A stretch of DNA of 64,000 nt from CAZEAN01 sp964510225 (GTDB lineage Bacteria > Planctomycetota > Planctomycetia > Isosphaerales > Isosphaeraceae): positions 7,855 to 71,854 of the forward strand of contig CAZEAN010000012.1 in assembly GCA_964510225.1 (NCBI GenBank), read 5' to 3'. The notes under the pieces were generated by a model. That model made no database searches, was not told the DNA's origin, and saw only the letters and a list, made by a program, of their open reading frames with translations. Every line of letters starts with the position of its first letter. The first letter of the stretch is position 1. Of the stretch, positions 35,300-43,266 are shown piece by piece. The translations under genes and the position numbers were made by a program.

Positions 35300-35827
35300 T
35301 CATCCGCTGATCGCTTTATAAAGTGTTTTGACGCGACGGAAACCGATTGATCGATAGAGTTGGACCGCTGGGAGGTTTTCGGCCGTGACTTCAAGAAATA
35401 CCTGTTGCAGTCCCGCCTCTCGAAATCCAGTGAGTGCCTTACAAACAAGAATCCGACCGAGTCCAAGTCCTCGATACTCTGGAAGGATTCCGACATTTTG
35501 AATGGCACCGAATCCCGATCGATCCCTTACCCCTTGGATGGTCCCGCATGAGCCGGTCGGCCCGTCGAGGAGCCAAGTCGCACCCGGTTGGAAGCCAGGT
35601 TTGCGCCGGATCTGCCTCATTAGTCGTCGACAACCCGAGAGTTCTCCGAGCGCGGGGAAGACCAGGGCATCGAGTTCGTCTCGGAAGCAAAAGTACTTGG
35701 TTTCAGCGTGGGATTCCAAGAGCGAATCAGACCACGGTTTCCAAGAAAATGGGGACGGCAAGAGCAATTCGTCGACCCGTTTGAGGTCAATCTCCATCCG
35801 ATAGCGTTTGAAGTAGGTGATGGCCAT
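35300..35827 (-). CDS. GNAT family N-acetyltransferase
   Basis: Acetyl-CoA-dependent transferase of 175 residues. The acetyl-CoA-binding motif A is NVGILPEYRGLGLGRILV, followed by EVTAENLPAVQLYRSIGF, the usual motif B and beta bulge. The N-terminal third is specific to this group. The ATG at 35827 is preferred; a GTG at 35836 would add three residues. It precedes the M16 pair. The acceptor substrate is unknown. Confidence 0.85.
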   Translation of the reverse strand: MAITYFKRYRMEIDLKRVDELLLPSPFSWKPWSDSLLESHAETKYFCFRDELDALVFPALGELSGCRRLMRQIRRKPGFQPGATWLLDGPTGSCGTIQGVRDRSGFGAIQNVGILPEYRGLGLGRILVCKALTGFREAGLQQVFLEVTAENLPAVQLYRSIGFRRVKTLYKAISG

Positions 35828-35940
35828 TGCTGCCACCGTCCCTGTGAGGTGCCAGTAAAACCCGATTTTAGACTTCTAACAAATAAGAGGTCAACGGAAT
35901 GAAATTCTGCCTTCTCAAGGCTCACCTCTCTTATTCTCGA

Positions 35941-36648
35941 CTAGAGAAGAAATTCCGCAAGGCCCGTGAGACCAAGAGGCTCTCGACTCGCGAAGGGCTC
36001 GGCGTGGAGGACACCGACGGCCTGTCCCCAGAACCGATTCCGGTCAATGACGTTGTCGATGACCCCGGGTTTTCCAGGAGGCTGGTTTTCGACGAGTTGG
36101 GTCCGATAACAGCGAAGTGCCGCAACCTTTGCCTCTAAGTCGTCACTGATGTCGAGCACAAAGCTGGGGCGCTCAATGATTCTCAGATGGACCGAGAAAT
36201 AATAGAGGATTCGGACTGGATGAAACGGTTGACCGGGAATGTCGGACTTTGAAAGCTTGCTCCAGAAGCGAGCATCTTCGACAAGTTGAGTGGTCGCGAG
36301 ATGATCGGGATGGGCATCTTCCCAGAATGGGGCAAAGAGCAATCGAGGTCGGACCTTCCGAAAAACCGCGGCGACTTCGCGTCGATGGTCGAGTGTAGGC
36401 TCGAGGTTTCGATTCGGGAGTCCGAGATTGAACCGCCAGGGGTTCCCGATCAGGGCGTTCGCAGCAGCTGTCTCTTGACGCCGGACTTCAACCGAGCCCA
36501 AGGGTGTTGGTTCACCACTCGTCAGATCAAGAATTCCAATCGACCATCCCTTGCGGAGCAACATCCGGATGCTTCCACCCATCCCAAGTTCGGCATCGTC
36601 GGGATGGGCAGCGACCACAAGTGCATCGAGAGATTCAGGTGTCGGCAT
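35941..36648 (-). CDS. LmbE/PIG-L deacetylase, BshB1-like
   Basis: Zinc-dependent N-acetylglucosaminyl deacetylase-fold protein, 235 residues. Metal motif AAHPDDAELGMGG (His15, Asp18) and HPDHLAT (His113, His116). The C-terminal end, AVGVLHAEPFASREPL, resembles BshB1, which deacetylates GlcNAc-malate in bacillithiol synthesis. The partners bshA and bshC are not in the window, so the assignment rests on the protein alone. It lies 36 bp downstream of the CrtI-like gene on the same strand. Confidence 0.78.
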   Translation of the reverse strand: MPTPESLDALVVAAHPDDAELGMGGSIRMLLRKGWSIGILDLTSGEPTPLGSVEVRRQETAAANALIGNPWRFNLGLPNRNLEPTLDHRREVAAVFRKVRPRLLFAPFWEDAHPDHLATTQLVEDARFWSKLSKSDIPGQPFHPVRILYYFSVHLRIIERPSFVLDISDDLEAKVAALRCYRTQLVENQPPGKPGVIDNVIDRNRFWGQAVGVLHAEPFASREPLGLTGLAEFLL

Positions 36649-36684
36649 CGAGGATGGTTCCGATCAAGGTCTTTCGACCGTTGA

Positions 36685-38319
36685 TTACGTTGCCTCTTGA
36701 GCAATGGCAACTTCAGTCGATTCTGGAGTGTTCTGGGTCGAACTCCGGTTAAGCCAACGCTGCAGTGATTGGACGTTCGGTTCCAGGGCGCCTACTAGAT
36801 CCGGGTGCTTTGGTTTCCAACGACGACCCGTGAGGCGCTCGACAACACGGATTCCGGAAAGTACTACCGCCATCGTCCCCTGACCAGGAAAGACCGAGTC
36901 ACCAACAAGCCAGATACCGGGGCCGAGCGCATCCGATCCGACCGCAAGAAAGTTACTGTTGGACCGAGACACCGGGGGCCCGCCGACGCTCCCGTGAGCC
37001 CTCCGTGTATAGCGATTAAAGGAACGAGGCGTGCCGAACTCCGCATGAACGATTGCCCCTGGGGCTTCCGGGATTGCCCGACCTAGTCCCTCGATCATTT
37101 TCTTCGCATAGGCATCCTTTTTGGATTCGTGCTCCGACCTCGAGAGATTAGCCCAATCCTCAGGTCGTACATGTGTAGACATCGTCGCTACTCGGACTGA
37201 TTCAGGCCCATACCCAGGATCTCCGGGTGGTGAGAGGGAGATTAAAATGTTGTTTCCGTCATGGATTGGTGCGTTGTAATTCTGAAGAACTTGGTGAAAG
37301 AGAGGGCTCGCATCGCTGATCGCGTCACGACGGAACGCCAAGTATCCCGTGAAGGCGCTCCAGGCTGCACGACTCTGGGCTTCAAGCTGCGAAAGTCGCC
37401 CTTGAAGTGATTCTCCGAGGAGGTCTGCAGCACGATCGAGGGGTAAGTTAAATACGACGTCACGGGTCTGAATGCGTTCGCGTCGTCGCGTAATTACTTC
37501 AAAATGTCCTTGTTTCGTCTTCTCAACTCTGTCCACCAAGGTTGCACGTTTCAAAATCCCTCCGAGCGTAGTGAACCGCGTGCCGATTCCTTCCGCAAGT
37601 GCCCGCATTCCACCCGATGGTCGGCTCATTCCCATCCGGTATGCCTGAATACAGGCAGCCGCGTTCGCAAACGGGACAGTTTCGGGGCCGGCCTGCGCGG
37701 TATCTTGAAGCAACATCGCCACGAGCGTTTCGAAGGATCGATCTCGGCTGAGGCCGAGAATTCGGAGCACATTAGCAACGGACAACGGCCAGGTTGATGC
37801 CGCCAAAATTCCGCCGAGGCCCAAGACTCTAACGTCATGGAAGATGTCCGTCAGCGATCGGACCGGGAGCCTAGGAACCGCCGAGGCTACCTTGAAGAGA
37901 GTTGATCCAACCGCCTCTTGAAGGTTCCAAAAGAAACGCTTTGCTTGAGACTGTCCGGGATAACTCTCCTCCGAATCGTGGAGGAAGCGAGCGCGATCAG
38001 GAGTAATCTCGAATGTACGATCGGGCATACAAACTCGATAGGCGGGTGTCCGGACCCCTCGGAACTCGAGTCCGATTTCATTGAGAAAATCACCGATCGG
38101 TTCGCCCGCCCCAAGACCCATTAACGCAGTTGCGCCGACATCGAAGGTGTAAGGCCCTCGGTCAAACCAACCCGCACAGCCGCCGAGTTTCGTGTGAGAT
38201 TCAAGGAGAGTCACCCGGAGTCCCCACGCTCTCGCCAAAGCAGCAGTGGCAAGTCCACCCATCCCACCACCTACAACCACAACATCATTCATTGGTCGAG
38301 ATTGCTCTTCATCGGTCAT
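36685..38319 (-). CDS. CrtI/CrtD-like FAD-dependent oxidoreductase
   Basis: Flavoprotein of 544 residues in the phytoene-desaturase/prolycopene-isomerase family. The dinucleotide motif VVVVGGGMGGLATAALA lies at about 13-29, with GGCAGWF and FDVGATALMGL following. A late FAD motif is present: GIWLVGDSVFPGQGTMAVVLSG. No carotenoid genes (crtB, crtE) adjoin it, so its substrate may be a carotenoid, a hopanoid or squalene derivative, or another hydrophobic molecule. It diverges from a Rieske protein gene across about 130 bp, a possible redox partner. Confidence 0.82.
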   Translation of the reverse strand: MTDEEQSRPMNDVVVVGGGMGGLATAALARAWGLRVTLLESHTKLGGCAGWFDRGPYTFDVGATALMGLGAGEPIGDFLNEIGLEFRGVRTPAYRVCMPDRTFEITPDRARFLHDSEESYPGQSQAKRFFWNLQEAVGSTLFKVASAVPRLPVRSLTDIFHDVRVLGLGGILAASTWPLSVANVLRILGLSRDRSFETLVAMLLQDTAQAGPETVPFANAAACIQAYRMGMSRPSGGMRALAEGIGTRFTTLGGILKRATLVDRVEKTKQGHFEVITRRRERIQTRDVVFNLPLDRAADLLGESLQGRLSQLEAQSRAAWSAFTGYLAFRRDAISDASPLFHQVLQNYNAPIHDGNNILISLSPPGDPGYGPESVRVATMSTHVRPEDWANLSRSEHESKKDAYAKKMIEGLGRAIPEAPGAIVHAEFGTPRSFNRYTRRAHGSVGGPPVSRSNSNFLAVGSDALGPGIWLVGDSVFPGQGTMAVVLSGIRVVERLTGRRWKPKHPDLVGALEPNVQSLQRWLNRSSTQNTPESTEVAIAQEAT

Positions 38320-38450
38320 TGGATTCTCGCGAGCAGATCTGATCTCTTTATACTGCGAGAAGTGTAGGCGTTGACGTCACCTGCGATCAGATGGTGACAA
38401 GTGCTACTCTCGGCGCAGTTCCTCGTGTTCAATCGAAGGAGTATCGATCC

Positions 38451-38759
38451 GTGTCGGAGTGGGTCCGTATCACAACATTAAATGAATTGCCGCCGGGGTC
38501 ATCACGGGAATTCGAGTACGAGGGCCGAATCATCGCGCTCTTCCACCTCGATGAGCAGATTTACGCGATCGATGGAATCTGCCCCCATCAGGGTGGACCA
38601 CTCGCGGAAGGTGAGTGTAACGGAACGATCGTTACTTGCCCCTGGCATGGCTGGCAATTCGACGTCCGCAACGGCCAAAGCCCAACGTTCAAGTCAATCC
38701 GTCATCCTGTTTATGACGTCAAACTTGAGAACGACGACATTATGATCCAGATCGAGTAA
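38451..38759 (+). CDS. Rieske [2Fe-2S] ferredoxin (NirD/HcaC-like)
   Basis: Small soluble electron-transfer protein, 102 residues. The GTG at 38451 is chosen because AAGGAG lies nine bases upstream and the product starts SEWVRITTL; an ATG at 38391 would add 20 residues. The cluster ligands are Cys44/His46 in CPHQGG and Cys63/His66 in CPWHGW. No oxygenase domain is attached. Such proteins serve dioxygenases or assimilatory nitrite reductases, but none is adjacent. It ends before a bidirectional terminator. Confidence 0.93.
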   Translation: MSEWVRITTLNELPPGSSREFEYEGRIIALFHLDEQIYAIDGICPHQGGPLAEGECNGTIVTCPWHGWQFDVRNGQSPTFKSIRHPVYDVKLENDDIMIQIE

Positions 38760-38877
38760 ACGATCGTTTTCAAGCTCTCTCCGTATGAATCGAAAGCACC
38801 AAGTACGGTTGGATACGCGCATTGGGACTCCGACGAACTCAGCTTCCGACAGAGATTTGTAGCCACAATTACACGAG

Positions 38878-38917
38878 AAAAGCCAGGGCCACCACGCTTG
38901 GTGATCCTGGCTCTTTT
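38878..38917. terminator. Bidirectional intrinsic terminator
   Basis: Stem AGCCAGG (38881-38887) with CCTGGCT (38906-38912), continued by CACCA with TGGTG across a small internal loop. It is flanked by AAAA on the left and CTTTTC on the right, so both strands end in a U-run. It lies between convergent genes (Rieske on plus, the protease on minus). Confidence 0.85.
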
Positions 38918-38988
38918 CATCGCTCTGGTGAGCAGAACATGCTCGGCTCAGAGCCAACTATTTGCGAGACGCAAGTCAGTCAATCCGA

Positions 38989-41082
38989 TTACTCTCCGTC
39001 CAGGCTCGATGGTGCGGCGGCAAGTGCCTCGGAACCGAGAGTGAGATAGTCGGCGACAATCTTGATCACTTCCTGGTTGTAGAAGTTATCTTCGTCCCAG
39101 ACATCTCGGGGGGTGTTCTGGTTGATCGGCTCATCGATGAGTTCTTCAACGGGATCATCGTCTTCGTCATCGGCGTTGAACTCAGTACGAAATGCGTTCC
39201 GTTCGAGCGGAATCGTATGGCGTTCTTGACGCTCGATGAGTCGACTGATTGCGTCGGCCTGCTTCCGGAAGTCTTCCGACTCCCCACGACGACCGAGCGA
39301 TCGTTCATTCAGCATCGCCACCAGCTCTGCCGGGACCTGGTTATAAATTGTATGCGGGAGCGGCTTGATCTCATCGAACGGCAGTGCGTTTTCCATCTCC
39401 CCTTCGCCGAGATTCTCGATGTGATCGAAGCTCGAAGGAATATGGATGTCAGGCATAACACCACGAGCTTGAGTGCTCATCCCGTTGGCTCGGTAAAACT
39501 GCTGGATCGTCAGTTTGAGAGCACCGAGCGGGTTCTCGAAGAGGTCACGGCGGTTAACCCACTCGTCCAGGGCGATGATGCTCTGAACTGTTCCTTTGCC
39601 GAACGTACTCGAGTCACCGATAATCAACCCTCGACCGTAATCCTTGATGACGCCGGCGAAGATTTCTGAGGCACTCGCGCTTGTCTTGCTGATCAGGACA
39701 ACCAGCGGTCCGCTGTACGCGGTTCCCTTGTCGTCATCGTTGTAAGGAATGATTCGATCGCTATCGCGGACTCGGACAACTGGGCCACTGTCGATAAAGA
39801 GGCCTGAGAGTGAGATCGCTTCCAGCAAGAGACCACCCGGGTTGCTCCGAAGGTCAACCAAGACACCATCGACACCTTCTTCTTCGAATTCTTTAAGGAT
39901 CCGTTCGCAATCGAGCGTCGCACTCGTAGCGCCTTCTTCCTGTCGTCGGACAGCGGCCGTATCACCGTAGAAACTCGGAAGATCGATCACACCAACGCGA
40001 AGCGGCTCACCGCCATCCGTCGAGGGCACATCGATGATTTCTCCCTTGGCGCGTTGGTCCGCAAATTCAATCTTGTCACGAGTAATGACGATCGTCTTCC
40101 GTTCTTTTGAACCAGCAGGCTCCACGATCAGCCGGACTTTGGTGCCGCGATCACCACGGATCACACGGACCACGTCGCTCAGCTTCTTATCGATGAACTC
40201 TTCGATCTCGCCTTCGGAGTGTTCGACACCGACGATCTTGTCGCCAGACTTAAGCCGCCCATCCCGTGCTGCTGCTCCACCGGGAACGACCTGTTGAATC
40301 GTCGGAAGTCCATCTTCGATTGATAGTGTTGCGCCGATCCCCTCCATTTGGAGTTTGATCTGCTGGTTCATCATGTCTTCGAGATTCTTCCAACCGATAT
40401 ACTCGCTGTGGGGATCAATTGCCCGAGCCATTGAAGAAAGATAACGCTCGAGAACTTCTTCTTCCTCGTCGAAAAGATTGAAGAAGCGGAGTTGATCCTT
40501 GTACGTGATTTTGAGGCGATCAATCGCTTCGTCGATTTCGTCGAGATCACCGAGTGTCCTCCGAAGCAGTTGATACTTCAGTTCGAGACGCCATCGTTCT
40601 CGCGCCTCTTCGGCATCGGCGGGGTAATCTACTTTTTCCGGGTCATCGATATAAACTTCGTCAATGGTGAAGTCGAAGCCATGATCAAGTAGCTCGTTGA
40701 CAGTGTCGTAACGCTCTTCAAGCCGTTCCTTAAATCGCTCGAAGACGATCGACGCGAAGCTAAGGTCACCTTGTCGGAGTTGGTCGTCGATCTTGGTTTG
40801 GTATTCCTCGAACTCTTCAATGTCGGATTTTGTGAAGTAGAGTTTGAGGCGGTCGAACCCTTCGATGTAGTTTTCGTGCCACTCAGCAGCGACTTTATCA
40901 TCGAGGTCGGGTTTCGAAAGGTGAGCACGTTGAAGAAGTCCGGCGACGATCTGAGCTTTGAAGCGTTCTTCTTGCTCTGTTGAGAGTCGACCGTCTTGGG
41001 CACCGACCAAGGCGGAGACACCGATGAGAACTCCGCAGAAGGCTGCGAGTCCTTTCATCCTCTGGGTTGTGATCAGTGGCAT
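38989..41082 (-). CDS. prc: Tail-specific S41 protease (Prc/CtpA type)
   Basis: Exported C-terminal processing protease with a PDZ domain. The ATG at 41082 gives 697 residues and a signal peptide (MKGLAAFCGVLIGVSALVG core); several other in-frame starts upstream have no clear ribosome binding site. Order: signal, helical N-terminal domain, PDZ at about 225-325 (MEGIGATLSIEDGLPTI, LKSGDKIVGV), S41 catalytic domain with Ser in KTSASASEIFAG and Lys in TFGKGTVQS, then a C-terminal domain as in E. coli Prc. The tail is acidic. It follows the exported concanavalin-like gene after about 300 bp, a gap in which no further gene was seen. Confidence 0.93.
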   Translation of the reverse strand: MPLITTQRMKGLAAFCGVLIGVSALVGAQDGRLSTEQEERFKAQIVAGLLQRAHLSKPDLDDKVAAEWHENYIEGFDRLKLYFTKSDIEEFEEYQTKIDDQLRQGDLSFASIVFERFKERLEERYDTVNELLDHGFDFTIDEVYIDDPEKVDYPADAEEARERWRLELKYQLLRRTLGDLDEIDEAIDRLKITYKDQLRFFNLFDEEEEVLERYLSSMARAIDPHSEYIGWKNLEDMMNQQIKLQMEGIGATLSIEDGLPTIQQVVPGGAAARDGRLKSGDKIVGVEHSEGEIEEFIDKKLSDVVRVIRGDRGTKVRLIVEPAGSKERKTIVITRDKIEFADQRAKGEIIDVPSTDGGEPLRVGVIDLPSFYGDTAAVRRQEEGATSATLDCERILKEFEEEGVDGVLVDLRSNPGGLLLEAISLSGLFIDSGPVVRVRDSDRIIPYNDDDKGTAYSGPLVVLISKTSASASEIFAGVIKDYGRGLIIGDSSTFGKGTVQSIIALDEWVNRRDLFENPLGALKLTIQQFYRANGMSTQARGVMPDIHIPSSFDHIENLGEGEMENALPFDEIKPLPHTIYNQVPAELVAMLNERSLGRRGESEDFRKQADAISRLIERQERHTIPLERNAFRTEFNADDEDDDPVEELIDEPINQNTPRDVWDEDNFYNQEVIKIVADYLTLGSEALAAAPSSLDGE

Positions 41083-41386
41083 TCTTTGACTACGCTCCGT
41101 TGCTGAATTTAGTCGAGCCATCAGGAGTTGACAGCTCGTCACGGGCGATTGAGATTGTGTACCTGATTAATAAGGGATGTCTCGGGTCGACCAGTTCCCA
41201 CTTCTGAACAGAAATGTTGAACCGTTCTACGCAAGATATTCACTTTTCGATTGTAGGACGAGTGGAACTTCTTGTCCGAAAGAATTGGAAAAGAACCTCG
41301 CTCCTGAGGCACCTAGGACGCTTCGGGGCTCGATGCCAATAAGAGTCTAGGCACGTTCTTGCGACTTCGGAGCCCTTGGATCCTGT

Positions 41387-42100
41387 TCATTGGTCCGAAC
41401 CCGGAGTCTCCGCAACCTTACCTCGGATGACAATATCATCGAACCAGCCGGTGTCATCGAAGGATCCAAATCCGATGGCACCATGAGTGAACGTGGTATC
41501 GTTCGCCTCCATCACTGGATTTTCCATATCGTCGAAGTAAACCTTGATTGTGCCCTCGGTTGCGTTGCGGACAATCCGGACATCATGCCAACTTTCTGAC
41601 CAAGGCGTGCCATCGGTTCGCTCCTTAGCGATCGAGACCCTCGGCTCATCATTCACTAAGAAGACGCTGTGAGCGTGCGGGTCTGCTTCCTTTCCGAGGT
41701 GGACATAGTAGAAGTGGCTTGGGTCTTGATGACCGAAGAAGAGACAGAGGTCACGGTGGCCGTAGTTCCTCGTGGTCGAACGAAGGCGGAGGTCGAGCAC
41801 GAAATCGCTGAGGTCAAGACCTTCGATCAGGCCGATATTGAACGGCGAACGGACGGCGGGCTCGTATTTGCTCCGTTGGTGCTGATCGAGAACCCGATTC
41901 CCATCGACTTCGGTGATTTTCCACGCTTGATCGTCCGTGAACTTCCAACCATCGAGGCTTCCGGACTCGAAATCTGCTTGAAAAACGACGGGCAAATCGT
42001 CCGAGACCTTTCCCGCAACGAGTGCGTCGTCACCGAAGGTAAGTTGCGTCCCGATCGTGATGATCAGAAGGAGACCCAAGACTTTGTTGGTCCGGATCAT
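41387..42100 (-). CDS. Exported concanavalin-like (DUF1080/LamG-type) protein
   Basis: A 237-residue secreted protein. A signal peptide (LGLLLIITIGTQLTFG) ends near residue 23. The mature part is a beta-sandwich of the laminin-G/3-keto-disaccharide-hydrolase type: VFQADFESGSLDGWKF, DFVLDLRLRST, HFYYVHLGKEADPHAH, and GAIGFGSFDDTGWFDDIVIRG at the end. AAGGAG lies six bases before the ATG. It starts 42 bp after the YchF-like gene, so the two probably share a transcript. It likely binds or acts on a carbohydrate; no catalytic residues can be assigned. Confidence 0.75.
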   Translation of the reverse strand: MIRTNKVLGLLLIITIGTQLTFGDDALVAGKVSDDLPVVFQADFESGSLDGWKFTDDQAWKITEVDGNRVLDQHQRSKYEPAVRSPFNIGLIEGLDLSDFVLDLRLRSTTRNYGHRDLCLFFGHQDPSHFYYVHLGKEADPHAHSVFLVNDEPRVSIAKERTDGTPWSESWHDVRIVRNATEGTIKVYFDDMENPVMEANDTTFTHGAIGFGSFDDTGWFDDIVIRGKVAETPGSDQ

Positions 42101-42142
42101 GAGAGGCTCCTTAATCCGAGTTGGAATCGAAATGGGCTGTGC

Positions 42143-43168
42143 TCAAGTACTGCTCCGGAAGAACATCATATCGCCATCCTGCACAACATAGTCCTTCCCT
42201 TCCAGTCTCTGAAGATTTCTTGCCTTCGCTTCACGCACTGATCCCGCTTCTTTGAAATCACCGAACGAGGTGACCTCGGCGCGAATGAATCCCCGTGCGA
42301 GATCGGTATGAATCTTCCCAGCAGCATCGACAGCATTCGCGCCGCGTTCAAGGTTCCAACCTCGGACTTCCGGCTCACCCGCAGTAAAAAAGGTGATAAT
42401 CCCGACTGCATCGTACGCCGCCCGGATGATCCGATCCCGACCAAGTTCGCTGATCCCCCATTCCTCCATAAACCCCGCTCTCTCCTCAACATCCATCTGT
42501 TGAAGCTCAAGCTCAAGCTGCCCATCGATCGAGAGTGCTTGGGGGGCACGTTCAAGGAGCCCTTCAGAAGGATTCTCTCCTTGGGGCGCGTTCAAGAGGA
42601 CGAGTTGCGCTTTGTCAGTGAGGAGACCGAACGAACGCATCGGCTTCTTCTGATCTTCGGTGAGGTCGAGGTCTCCGACCGTTTTTCCTGCTTCGAGTGC
42701 TTCCACGCAGAGTTTAACGGTTTCCAATTCCTTCAGTTGTTCCGCCCGATCCGGCCTCGGTTTCTTGACCGATGCCTCAAGCGTTTGGACCCGGTTACTC
42801 AAGACGCCAAGATCAGCGATGACCAATTCTTCGCGGAACGCATCAAGATCGGCTGCGGGGTCTTGGCTATTGTCATACCCATTTAGGACAATAACGAGAG
42901 CCTCTCCCTTCCGAATCAGTGCTAGTCGTTGCGGATTATCGGCGTGATTTCCAGGCAAGAGGCCGGGGGTATCGAGAAACTCGACGTTTGCCCTTGTGAC
43001 CTTTTTCGGCTGGAAGACTTCCGCAAGGAAATCGACCCGGGGATCGAGAAGTTCCGCGATCCCGATCTGGCCTGAATGGACTTTACCGGGGTCGGGCGTG
43101 ACTCCCGTCATCAACTGAAAGAGAGTGCTTTTTCCACTGCCGGCAAATCCAACCAATCCGGCTCGCAT
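42143..43168 (-). CDS. Divergent YchF/Obg-family P-loop NTPase
   Basis: 341-residue NTPase of the YchF group. The P-loop reads GFAGSGKST (residues 7-15) where classical YchF has NVGKST, and the G3 motif is DTPGLLPGN in place of DIAGLV. No NKxD is visible; LLNAP occurs at that place. The middle is helical (coiled coil near 140-170). The C-terminal TGS-like part is clear: ITFFTAGEPEVRGWNLERG, AAGKIHTDLARGFIRAEV and KDYVVQDGDMMFFRS. It is therefore a YchF relative with altered switch regions, perhaps a paralogue. It follows TgpA by 98 bp. Confidence 0.85.
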   Translation of the reverse strand: MRAGLVGFAGSGKSTLFQLMTGVTPDPGKVHSGQIGIAELLDPRVDFLAEVFQPKKVTRANVEFLDTPGLLPGNHADNPQRLALIRKGEALVIVLNGYDNSQDPAADLDAFREELVIADLGVLSNRVQTLEASVKKPRPDRAEQLKELETVKLCVEALEAGKTVGDLDLTEDQKKPMRSFGLLTDKAQLVLLNAPQGENPSEGLLERAPQALSIDGQLELELQQMDVEERAGFMEEWGISELGRDRIIRAAYDAVGIITFFTAGEPEVRGWNLERGANAVDAAGKIHTDLARGFIRAEVTSFGDFKEAGSVREAKARNLQRLEGKDYVVQDGDMMFFRSST

Positions 43169-43266
43169 CGATCCATTTCCTTCCGATAAGAACGTTTAAC
43201 CGCATTGACCGAAACTTATCAGGTGCTTGGACTGCTCGCTGGTACTCTGGACTAGCCAACGTTGAC

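Noticed and set aside
41143..41386. TTCTG-AA-CAGAA near-palindrome upstream of the protease gene
   Set aside because: Arms are only five bases and it has no supporting context; expected by chance.
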